The notes beneath the pieces were generated by a model. It searched no databases, was not told where the DNA came from, and saw only the letters and a list, made by a program, of their open reading frames with translations. Below, piece after piece: positions 24,750 to 34,179 of a stretch of DNA of 36,569 bases. Source of the DNA: Ascoidea tarda (nom. inval.) (Eukaryota; Ascomycota; Saccharomycetes; Ascoideales; Ascoideaceae). A program made the position numbers and the translations under genes. Positions within the stretch are counted from its first letter, which is position 1. Each line of letters starts with the position of its first letter. Where the stretch lies: the NCBI GenBank assembly GCA_030560485.1, contig JAKTTS010000102.1:1-36569 (forward strand). The letters are read 5' to 3'.

Positions 24750-26162
24750 CTAATCTAGAAATTTTTCTTTCCAAATCAAAATTTTTTTAATATTGGAAAA
24801 CTTTTTCAAATCTTCTTGATATATGTAATTTTGATGTTTCTTTGGATTCTTCAGGGTATCTGGATCAATTGAATTAGTGGAGTAACCATTTTTAATGATT
24901 ATTTCAATTTGATTTTTTGATTCAAAGGTTTTTAGAGAATCTTTAATTTTTGACCAGAAATCAGATAAGTCTTTTGTTGCTTGAATTATTTCTTCGTTGT
25001 TTGGGAATTTAACTTGGTATTGAGGTTGGATTTGTAATAGATGAACAATTTTATCTTTATCCTTAACTAGTTGTTGTGGGTTCAAGTAAATTTTTTCGAA
25101 ATTAATTAGTACATTTTTAATAAAATTCCAAACAATAAAAGTATTGAAATTAAAAGTTTCTAACCAAGTTATTTGCTCGTGAAAGATTCTTTGATAAGAT
25201 AGTTGAAAATTCAAAGAATTGCGATAGTTATAATTTTGAGGCAATAAAGGAAACGAAAATGCGTCTGAGTTTAGATTGTAGGAAGCTAAGATTGAGTTAT
25301 ATTCAGTTATTGTGAACAATATGACTGAAGTTTTGGGGGGTATTATCAAATCATACAAGACCGACCAAGAACTGTTATCATTAATATGGGAATGAGAGAA
25401 TTTGTTAAATTTTGTATAAAACAAAGATAATAATTTCTGGTCATTATTATAGTAAAGGAAATTAATTAGCCATTTTGCAAAAGACCAAGCGTAATAATTG
25501 TATGGATGCACTCGACAAGATTGTAGAATTAATTCGATTATAAATTGATAATTCAAGTAGTTTGAATCAAAATTATAGAGCAAAATGTATAATTTTTTAA
25601 AAAACAACCAAAGACTTGAAGATTTGTTAATATTTGAAAGTTTTGAATTAAGTAGCAATCTTAGCAAATTTAGTTCTTTGACCAATAGAGTGATGATACT
25701 GAGATATTTCTTGTCATTAAGATGCTTCTTGATGTATTTCTTGAGCATCAATTCATGAACATTTAGACATGTATGGTATTCATATGTGGTTAGCATCAAG
25801 CCAATTGTAGCATAGAAGACATCATCGGTCAAGAGCAACTCGTCTTGAACAGATTCGCCCAATGGGCCAGCACCAGCACTGTTTTCCTTCTGTAGCCTTT
25901 TCTCAGCCAAATACTGGTTGAATATATCATGGGACTGTCTGAATATCAGCAAATAGGCTGGTTTTGAGAGATATGTCTCCATTGCTGTATCGTTTTCTGA
26001 GATAATCCCAAAGATGCTGTGGGAGTGAGTGCCCTCGCCAGCACCGCCAATTGAATTAAAGACAGGCTGCGAAACAACCTCAAAGACTATGTTGTCGCAG
26101 GTTTTGACCACATCCAAAAACTGCCACACTGTCTTCCCCAACTTCTCGTCCAAATGCTCCAT
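24750..26162 (-). CDS. Protein prenyltransferase alpha-subunit-repeat protein (PTAR1/Ecm9-like)
   Basis: A 470-aa, mostly alpha-helical protein. The segment SCRVHPYNYYAWSFAKWLI at about residue 214-232 fits the prenyltransferase alpha-subunit (PPTA) repeat, whose core is HPxNYxAWxxRxxL. The Arg after Trp is replaced by Lys here. Helical segments before (LLVKELNLLRLLLNSKL) and after could be further degenerate repeats. Members outside the true alpha subunits (Ram2, Bet4) include human PTAR1 and yeast Ecm9, and the single well-kept repeat points to that group rather than to Ram2 or Bet4. PTAR1 pairs with a geranylgeranyltransferase subunit to modify Ykt6; whether this protein does so is inference only. 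Start: first ATG, 284 bp from a divergent gene. Confidence 0.65.
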   Translation of the reverse strand: MEHLDEKLGKTVWQFLDVVKTCDNIVFEVVSQPVFNSIGGAGEGTHSHSIFGIISENDTAMETYLSKPAYLLIFRQSHDIFNQYLAEKRLQKENSAGAGPLGESVQDELLLTDDVFYATIGLMLTTYEYHTCLNVHELMLKKYIKKHLNDKKYLSIITLLVKELNLLRLLLNSKLSNINKSSSLWLFFKKLYILLYNFDSNYLNYQFIIELILQSCRVHPYNYYAWSFAKWLINFLYYNNDQKLLSLFYTKFNKFSHSHINDNSSWSVLYDLIIPPKTSVILFTITEYNSILASYNLNSDAFSFPLLPQNYNYRNSLNFQLSYQRIFHEQITWLETFNFNTFIVWNFIKNVLINFEKIYLNPQQLVKDKDKIVHLLQIQPQYQVKFPNNEEIIQATKDLSDFWSKIKDSLKTFESKNQIEIIIKNGYSTNSIDPDTLKNPKKHQNYIYQEDLKKFSNIKKILIWKEKFLD

Positions 26163-26446
26163 CTCCTGCTGCTGGAGTGTTTTATTGATGTTGGGTTTTG
26201 TCGCTTATCGAAGAGAAAACACACAGAGCCCTAATAGGGCTATAGCACTAGGACTCACTAGGGCTCTGTATGCGTCCCGAAAAGATACGCACTTCAACAC
26301 GCAGATGTGTGCGTGTTCTCAGCGTGGTTTTGCTGCGTTTTGTTGAAGCTTCCTCATCTTTCTCAGCTTGTTCTGTTCCTTCAGAGGCTGCTGTGCTTTC
26401 TGTTGGATGAGAGCTACGCCCATGGTTTGCTGGGAATGCTGTCAAG
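26163..26446. promoter_or_regulatory. Divergent promoter with Tbf1-like palindrome
   Basis: It holds a perfect 11-bp inverted repeat, ACAGAGCCCTA (26223-26233) and TAGGGCTCTGT (26259-26269). AGCCCTAA at 26227-26234 matches the Tbf1 consensus ARCCCTAA exactly, and two near-matches in reverse (ATAGGGCT 26234-26241, CTAGGGCT 26258-26265) lie beside it. This is much more G+C-rich than the flanking DNA. A short overlapping upstream ORF (26436-26489) precedes the right-hand gene. Confidence 0.65.
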
Positions 26447-26489
26447 ATGTTCAGAATACAAGTTCGGGAAGAGTTGCTATACCACTTGA
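26436..26489 (+). other. Overlapping upstream ORF
   Basis: A 17-codon ORF starts 11 nt before the ATG at 26447, in another frame, and ends inside the coding region. It could lower initiation at the main start, or indicate that the true start lies downstream. Confidence 0.45.
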
Positions 26490-27450
26490 ATCTTTCAATT
26501 GATTCTAGGTCTGCGAAAGCAAAGCTAATTTCTCGTCACAGCATAGAAAAAAACTATCAACATGAGAGCCAGTTTCTCTTTGCATGTTTGGATATCTTAT
26601 CTGATACAAAAGTCTCCCTCAGGCTCAAGTTGAAACTCTCTTACTACTTCAAAGACTGGATGAAAAACTATGGGGCTGATCCTTATAGAGAGTCTTCTCT
26701 CAGTATATACCAGAGATTATCTTTCAAACGTCGCTTTTTTGACTTATTAATCAATTTCAATTTTTTAGCTTTGAATTTTGAGATAAACCAAAGAGTTCCT
26801 AGGTTCAGCCAGCTTGTTTTGGTCAGATTCAAAATGAACCTATTTGAAACGTTAAGACTATTTTTGCTTCAACCACAAAACTACCAGGATCCGCTAAATT
26901 TTTCAGATTCTTCCACTGATTTAGACTATACAAACAATTCACTCAATAGATTGAATAGATTATATTTATTTCTAATTTTGTTTAACTATATTCTTAAGAA
27001 CTTTAGTAATTTTTATATTGTCCATCAAACAAAATTTGACAAAAAATTCCCCTGGCTTGAAGAAACATCAATAACAGAGTCTCTAAAATTACAATACAGT
27101 GATTTCTTCAAACTTAAATACGATGCCCAATTAAATCAATCTTTGGCTTTTTATGCAAAAGAAATTGATTTTTTATTTTCACTTCTCAATAAATCCATTA
27201 TTAATACTTCTTATATTAAATATCTCCATCACTTTATTAAAATAATACTATTATCTTTTAACTATATGAAAAATGACTTTATTTTTAGTAAATTTAAAAA
27301 GGAAATTATCTACAAATGGCTTGATATTCACCTAACCATATTGAATGAAAAAAATATTAAAAATTCGTTTTTAATCTCAACTAATAAATTTACCGAATTT
27401 TGTAATCCCAATGATAATAATCACGATGATAATCACGATAATAACCATAG

Positions 27451-27490
<40 letters not shown>

Positions 27491-29773
27491 GATAATGACA
27501 ACGATAACGATACAAATTGGTTGGAAATCAGAAGCCTAACTTTGAAAAATATTTATGAATTCTACCACTTTTTAAATCATATAAAAGATTTTAATTATAA
27601 CCCTAATAAAATTGAAGACTACTTAAATAACCCCATAATAGATTTCCTCCTATTTAATAACAATATTTTAAATAATCAAAAATTTCTAACTAATCAAAAT
27701 TATAAAATTTATCAAAATAATAAAAGCATAAATCAATATATAAATTACGTTTATTTCCACCACATTAACGAAGACTTGGACCAATTTTCTACAACAATTA
27801 ACAATATAAATAATAGATTTAAAAATATCTATAAAATCAATAAAAGAAATTTCCTAAAAAATAATAGAGATGATGATGATTTCCGTATTCATTTTCACCT
27901 AAAAATTCACAACTCATCAGAGTTAATCAAATTTTTATTTAATTTATTAGCAAAAAACTTGTATAATGCTAACAATAATCACAGTCATTTAAATGAATTT
28001 TTCAGAAATTTTGGAATAATTAATAACATTAAGACTTTTCATAACTATGATAACGATATTAATACTCCTCAGAATAACGATAACTATAATTCTGAATATT
28101 ATGAAGAAGAAGAAGAAGAAGAAGAAGAGGAAGAAAAAGAAATGAATGATAATGAAGATAATAATAATCTATTTACGGATGTTAACTGTTTCCATTTTTT
28201 TCACAAGTCAGGCAAAAAAAAAGCTGTAAAAATTAATAAATTAAATCACTGTAGTACTCATTTATTAGACAGAAAAACTATTGCATATATGTTTGAAATT
28301 CTTAATGAAATGCTTTTAAAAGGTGAAGACAATGATTACTTTAACAAGTCTATTGAATTGAATTTAGAAGAAATAGTTTTACCATCGATTTATAGGTTTT
28401 TATTTTCTAATTATTTAATTGAGGAAAACAAAAATTACAACAACTACAACATCTTTAATATTGAAAGAAATAGTGGAATTAAATTGTTGCAATCACTAGT
28501 TTTGAAAAAAAAATATAATTTAATTATCATAAGATTTTTTAGAGAAAATTTAATCAGTATAGAAAATGATGAGCTTCAATATAATGAAGTTGGTTTAAGT
28601 AATATTAAAGAATTTGATGCTAATAGAAATCGGTATATTGATTTAATGGAATTATTAATTATAAAAAAGATTTCAATACTTAGAATGATCAATTCAATTA
28701 TACTTCAGCTATTAAGTTACTACGATAGTTATAAAATAGAGACACCTAATGACAATGGTTTTAATAACCAATTCAGTGACTGCTATTCAAATAGTCGTAG
28801 AAATTTTTCTGATAACCATGGGAATAATTTCAATAATAACTATGGAAACTACGGCCATTTAAATAAAATGATTAATGACTATGTGAATAATACTCGTGGG
28901 AATAAGAATAATTTTGGAAATAATACTAGTGATTGTTCTTTTTTTAATGAAAAAAAGGAATTTGAAAATTTAATTGAATTTTATTTAATCAAAAGTTGTT
29001 TTAAAAAAATTTCATACAGTAATTTATTTTCAAATGAGATGATAAATTATTTGTTGATTGACATATTAAGAAAAAGTATCTTTTATGAGTTTAAAAACGA
29101 AAAAACCAGTGCGAGTAATAAATTTATTTGTGATATAATTATTGAAATATTTTTAATGGGGAATTATAGGGGTTATCGTAATGAGAATATGTGGAATGCA
29201 GAAGCTAGATTGATAGTTGATAATATTTATAATATTATTAATGACAGAAATGAAATTCGGGAACTTTTCAAAGTGAATAATTTTAGGAACAAAGTTAGAT
29301 TTGAAGCATTAACAGTGATTAATTCAATATTGTGTATATCAAAGAAAAATGAAAGCCAAAAAGAACATCAATATAAAAATAAAAATAAAAATGAAAATGA
29401 AAATGAAAATGATAGCAAAGATGAGGTGAATTTGGGAGCCATGTTTTTTCTATCTAATCAATTTGGTCAGGTTGGCCAGGCTATTCAGATTGGACAGTTT
29501 AATGATTTTAATCAGAACGCTCGATTTAATCTAAACAATCCCGTTAACCAAGCTCATATAGACGTTTTAGGCGGTGGAGTTAAAGAAAACAATGAACAAA
29601 AAGAGAGATACAATATATGTGATGGCGATAATTTCAAAATGTTGAAATACATCATAGAGACGAGGTACGAATCAATTATGGAAATTTTGTTCAAGTATTA
29701 CGAAAAAATTGAAGATGGATATCATGATAGAGTTTTGAAGATCTTAAAGAATTTGGAAAATAAATATTCTTAG
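26447..29773 (+). CDS. Large helical Asn-rich protein, unknown function
   Basis: 1108 aa; family not recognised. The first 150 residues look folded and helical (SQFLFACLDILSD, VSLRLKLKLSYYFKDWMKNY, RVPRFSQLVLVRFKMNLFET). The rest alternates Leu/Ile/Phe-rich helical stretches with low-complexity inserts: Asn/Asp (about 322-356), Glu-rich (about 552-565), Asn/Gly (about 780-830) and Asn/Glu/Lys near 980. A late segment, EARLIVDNIYNIINDRNEI with FRNKVRFEALTVINSILCI, and the terminal helix EILFKYYEKIEDGYHDRVLK suggest a HEAT/ARM-like helical solenoid, but this is only inference. No membrane segment or signal peptide is evident. The ATG at 26447 is preceded at 11 nt by an overlapping short ORF. 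It is divergent from the prenyltransferase-repeat gene. Confidence 0.75.
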
Positions 29774-30374
29774 AAATTTTACAATTTACTCTTAAAGAGT
29801 TTCCTCTTAAAATTTTTACTTTTTCGAAGTTCATATTTGGTTGCAGAAAAGTTTTCAGAGGAGTTTTAAGAATTTTTAAGAATTTTTAAGAACTTTTCAG
29901 TATTTTTCAGTGTTTTTCAGGACTTTTCAGGAAATTTTGTAAATTGTCTCATTTTATGACTTAGATATTATTTAAATATTAGTTTACTGTTATTGAAAAC
30001 TTTGATAAATTTGAACACTATGAACACTTTGATAACTTTTGATCTTTCGAACCATTTGGGATTACTTAACAAACAGCAGTTGTCTCACATTAAAAATCGG
30101 AGGCGTCGTCTAGCAACGAAACACAAAAGAAAGCTGTAAGAGAGCGAGCAAATATGTATTGCCTCTGCTGCTTCTGCTGCTTCTGCTGCCCACGCTGAAA
30201 AGACACGGGTTCGACTCTTGCGGGAGGAGCTTTCTTTCCGGGTTTTCTGAATTTCCCTCACATAAAATGAATAAAAACAGCGATATAATACTGAAAGATT
30301 AAAGGAGGAACAAATCAGTAAGCTGAGCACCTTTGAATCTTCGCTCTATTTCCAGCCAGTTGCTCTTGTTGTCA
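29774..30374. other. Intergenic region with 10-bp phased T-tract array; MSD1 promoter
   Basis: The left part is the 3' end of the 1108-aa gene and holds the 29861-29930 array. The right part (about 30100-30250) is richer in G+C, with TCTGCTGCT-type repeats near 30163-30190. It contains a fortuitous tRNA box-B-like sequence but no tRNA. The remainder is the presumed MSD1 promoter and 5' leader. Confidence 0.55.
29861..29930 (+). repeat. 10-bp array of 7 units with phased T-tracts
   Basis: Seven consecutive 10-bp units: GAGTTTTAAG, AATTTTTAAG twice, AACTTTTCAG, TATTTTTCAG, TGTTTTTCAG, GACTTTTCAG. The unit drifts from AAG to CAG endings, but the T4-T5 run keeps exact 10-bp register, which predicts intrinsic DNA curvature. 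Confidence 0.88.
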
Positions 30375-32697
30375 ATGCTGCCTGTGTTGAAGTTGCCCAT
30401 GCTGGCGAGAAGCACACAAATCGGTGTCCATCTATGGAGACTAATGTGGAACAGCAGGAGACTGAATTCCACTTTCCCTTCAAAGGCCTCAATTCTCTCC
30501 AAATGTATGAGCACACTTTTCCAGTCACTTTTTTGTCACTTTTTGATCTATGTGACTAACATTATAGCCCAACGCCTTTTTTTCACGTAATTTTGCTGCT
30601 TTTCCAGTTGAGTTTCCATCTTCCACCCATTCAATTCAATCTGTTACGTCCAATTGCGAAAGAATTATTGATGAGCAAGAGAAAGTCACTTTACATGGCT
30701 GGATCGATAAAAAACCTAAAAAGATCTCTAAAAATCTAATTTTTGTGATGTTTAGAGACTTTAATGGCGATACCTCTCAATTGGTTTTAAATCTTGATGA
30801 TATGAATACTACAGATAACAATGAATTATTCAGTCTTGTTAAATCGACTCAAATTGAAGAGCCAGTTTCTGTGTCTGGTTATATTCAAAATCGTCTATCA
30901 CCTCAAAAAACCTCCTCTATAAAGGACGCTGATAAAGATGATGCCCGGGCCAAAGATAATCAAATCCATATTGATAATACAAAAAAATGGGATTTAAAGA
31001 TAACTGATTTTCAAGTACTAAATAAATCAACCATTTTGCCCTCTCAACTACTTAATTTGAAAAAATCATCCAATAACTATCCACCAGGATATCGTTACTT
31101 ACAATTAAGATCAGAGAGATATCAATATTTTATTAAAAAAAGAGGTCAAATTGCTAAAATTATTAGAAATTTTTTAACAAATGATGAGAATCAATTCACA
31201 GAGATTGAAACTCCATTTTTATTCAAATCAACCCCAGAGGGCGCAAAGGAATTCTTGGTTCCAACAAGAAATAAAAACAAATTCTATGCTCTACCTCAAT
31301 CTCCTCAACAATACAAACAATTATTAATGGCAAGTGGCTTTCATCGTTATTTTCAAATCGTTAAATGCTTTAGAGATGAAGATTTAAGAGCTGATAGGCA
31401 ACCAGAGTTCACTCAAATCGATTTGGAAATGAGCTTTGCTAACCATAACGATATTCAATTAATTATTCAAAATTTAATTAACGAAATATTCCAAAAATCA
31501 AATCTAGACAATAAACTTTACATTCCAAATTTAGAAAATCATTTTGAAATGAATGAATTTATTAGCAAGAATCAAAATGAAAATGAAAAAAAACTTGATG
31601 CTTTTGCTTTTCCCAAACTATCTTACGAAAAAGCTCTAAGTAATTATGGTATTGATAAACCAGATTTAAGATATTCATTAAATTTTATCAACTTGAATCA
31701 ATTTGGTTTTGTTCAACAAACTGAGTCTTCAAATTTTCGAATTTTCGAAGTTTGTATTTTGAAAAAAAATCAACTTGAAACTAATAATGAAAATGAAAAT
31801 GAAGATTCCTTCGCATTATCAAAACAAATTTATGTTGATGCAAATTATAAATATAGAAAACCCTTTATTTTTGAAATTAATACGCAATCCGACCTAGATA
31901 ATTTATTGCTGAAATTTGAGAAAACTGGTCAAGTCAAATTTAATGATAAAGAAAATTTATTTAAATTCTTGAATTTAGAAATTGGTGATATAATTGCTGG
32001 GTCAACGAGAGCTGAATTTACTTACGAAAATCCTACTCCATTGGGCAGACTTCGTCAATTAGTCATTGAAAATCATCCCAATTGTTGGAAAAGAAAACTC
32101 AATAATAACAATCATAAAGTCAATGAACAACCAGATTTAAACAAAGTTTTCATTGCAACTTGGTTGGTTGATTTTCCATTATTTTCTCCAACTGAGTTGG
32201 ATGACACTGTATTAATCAATAAACATAAATATCCAAGTTATGATTTTAACAACTTACAATCAACGCATCATCCATTTACAATGGTCAACCTTGACGATTA
32301 TGAATTAATGAAAAATGAACCATTAAAAGTTAAAGGTGACCATTATGATATTGTTATTAACGGTGTCGAAGTCGGTGGTGGTTCAAGAAGAGTTCATGAT
32401 CCAATTTTACAAGATTATATCTTTAAGAAGATATTAAAAATCAAGAATTCACAAGAACTATTTGGTCATTTAATTTCAGCATTTGAAAATGGGTGTCCAC
32501 CTCATGCAGGTTTAGCTATTGGATTTGATAGATTATGTGCTATGTTGCTCGGAACCAAAAGTATTAGAGATGTAATTGCATTTCCAAAAACTATGAGTGG
32601 AACAGATCCAGTTGTTGGAAGTCCCTCTTCAGTTCCAGATGATAGATTGGAGCCGTATTGGATTAAAAACATTGTTGAAAATGACAAAAAAAATTAG
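30375..32697 (+). CDS. MSD1: Mitochondrial aspartyl-tRNA synthetase, two exons
   Basis: Spliced gene: exon 1 at 30375-30504, intron 30505-30607, exon 2 at 30608-32697; 739 aa. The enzyme charges mitochondrial tRNA-Asp. Exon 1 encodes an Arg-rich targeting peptide containing MLARSTQIGVHLWRL. The OB anticodon-binding domain begins VTLHGWIDKKPKKISKNLIF, most of which lies before the ATG-like codon at 30745-30750. The class II core has the motif 1 region FTEIETPFLFKSTPEGAKEF, motif 2 FRDEDLRADRQPEFTQIDLE, the binding loop ALPQSPQQYKQLLMASG and motif 3 AGLAIGFDRLCAMLLG. The bacterial-type insertion domain lies between motifs 2 and 3. S. cerevisiae Msd1 is 658 aa; extra residues are polar insertions. 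Starting at ATG 30399 (731 aa) is also possible. UTP6 converges 96 bp away. Confidence 0.93.
30505..30607 (+). other. Spliceosomal intron in MSD1
   Basis: A 103-nt, phase-1 intron. Donor GTATGA; branch TGACTAAC at 30553-30560; acceptor TTTTCCAG ending at 30607. A nearer AG (in ATTATAG, about 30567) would lead into a stop, so the distal acceptor is chosen. Splicing joins the targeting peptide (ending ILSK) in frame to FEFPSSTHSIQSV and the OB domain. Confidence 0.88.
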
Positions 32698-32793
32698 AAA
32701 ACTTGTATTATATATGTTGATATAAAAATATGTGTGTAAATAGAAAACGAATAGAGATTAATCAGTATTCATTAGTAATATATAGTTGAAAGA

Positions 32794-34179
32794 TCAGTAA
32801 TTGATTTGGCATTTTTTGATAATTAATTGTAATATATTTTTATCTTGTTGATTTAGATTAAAGGTTTTATTATTAGTAATGTTCCTGTTTATGTAATCAA
32901 CAAACATATCAGTTAGTTTTGATTTATCATCTTTATTGGATACAAACCTTGATTTATATGCCATGAATTTATTAACCGATAATTGTAAATTTTCTATTAT
33001 GTCTTTAAATTTAATTTTCTTGACGTCAATCAAGAAATCAATGGAGGAGATTATGTCTAAATGAATTGGGTACATATCGTTAGGAAATTTGTTTAGAAGA
33101 TACTGATTTATATGATTTGAAAGATAAGCTCTGTTTAGATTTTGGAAACTTTTGAATAATTTCAAGAATTTATTTGAAATCGAGTAAATTAATTCCGATT
33201 CGTTTTTCTTGAATAGAGTTGGATTTGAAATTGCATAGGATTGTATGTTTTTAGCTTTTAAAATTGAAGATATGGCTGAATCGAATATAATTAAAGATAC
33301 ATCCCCCTTTAAAGCTGGGTTATTTTCAGGATCACCCAACATGTTTATTTCGACATCAGGCAAATCATTCAATTCTTTATTAATTTGCTCGTTTTCTAGC
33401 CCTATATCGTCAGGCAAATTGATCGAAGTGAAGTCGTTATTTGGCTTTTTTTTATTGTTTAATTTATCGTCAATCAAGTCATTGTTTAAAGAGTGTTTTA
33501 TTTTTCTTTGAAGCTTATCACTTTGTAAAATTTCGTCATTTTTTTGCTGAATTTCGGATTTTAAACCTAGCAAGTTTCTTCTGGCTAACAATTTTGAAAT
33601 GTAATTCAACTCCAAATTGGCATATGTTAGATATAGTTCCAAAGAATCAGGATTGAATCTCAAGCCCTTTTGTAATAATGCTCTTGAGCTTTTTATGTTT
33701 GAGTTGACATTGAACTCATAGTTGGCAGCACTGATCCAGGTGTCAATATTGGTGGGATGTAGTTGCAATAGTTTTGAGTATGTCTTATAAATCAATTTAA
33801 TTGAACCAACTTTTTTCAAATAAAGCAAGTAATTTTTCCACAACTTGAAATCATTTGGAAAGGCTTGAGTAGCCCTTTGATACAAAAAAGTTATTCTTCG
33901 TTGGCCACTAAAGTCGCTTATGGATTTCTTTTGGGTGTTTATGAGGCCAACCTTGGATAGCCTTTTGTATCTTTTCAAACGCAACTTCTCAAGATTGTTC
34001 TCAAATTCAATATATCGCAAGAAATGCAAGACCCTAGGATTTGAAGCAACTGAGTATTCAAAAGTGGTTTTCTTTTGGAGGATCATTCTGATCTCGTTCT
34101 TGCTGAAGAGGCCCTTCTCCTGGAGATCCTTGATCTCGGGCAAAGACTTTTCCAAGTAGTATCTGGCCTTGTCAGACAT
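32794..34179 (-). CDS. UTP6: Utp6-like SSU processome subunit with HAT repeats
   Basis: A 461-aa component of the UTP-B subcomplex of the small-subunit processome, which works on 18S pre-rRNA in the nucleolus. The N-terminus MSDKARYYLEKSLPEIKDLQ, followed by FEYSVASNPRVLHFLRYIEFE, is the Utp6 signature. HAT helical repeats follow at about 90-190 (LYQRATQAFPNDFKLWKNYL, TYSKLLQLHPTNIDTWISAA, LLQKGLRFNPDSLELYLTYA). The C-terminal half is more diverged and interrupted by an Asp/Asn/Lys-rich insertion near 215-260. Length matches S. cerevisiae Utp6 (440 aa). The start ATG is at the expected family position. An RRPE-like TGAAATTTTTCA sits at 34243-34254, 64 bp upstream. Confidence 0.92.
   Translation of the reverse strand: MSDKARYYLEKSLPEIKDLQEKGLFSKNEIRMILQKKTTFEYSVASNPRVLHFLRYIEFENNLEKLRLKRYKRLSKVGLINTQKKSISDFSGQRRITFLYQRATQAFPNDFKLWKNYLLYLKKVGSIKLIYKTYSKLLQLHPTNIDTWISAANYEFNVNSNIKSSRALLQKGLRFNPDSLELYLTYANLELNYISKLLARRNLLGLKSEIQQKNDEILQSDKLQRKIKHSLNNDLIDDKLNNKKKPNNDFTSINLPDDIGLENEQINKELNDLPDVEINMLGDPENNPALKGDVSLIIFDSAISSILKAKNIQSYAISNPTLFKKNESELIYSISNKFLKLFKSFQNLNRAYLSNHINQYLLNKFPNDMYPIHLDIISSIDFLIDVKKIKFKDIIENLQLSVNKFMAYKSRFVSNKDDKSKLTDMFVDYINRNITNNKTFNLNQQDKNILQLIIKKCQINY

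Noticed and set aside
26223-26269. Interstitial telomere repeat
   Set aside because: TAGGG occurs only within a short palindrome and not as a head-to-tail array; a factor binding site explains it better.
30195-30230. tRNA-like box B (GGTTCGACTC at 30208-30217)
   Set aside because: The flanking bases do not form a T stem, and no D arm, anticodon arm or acceptor pairing is found upstream.
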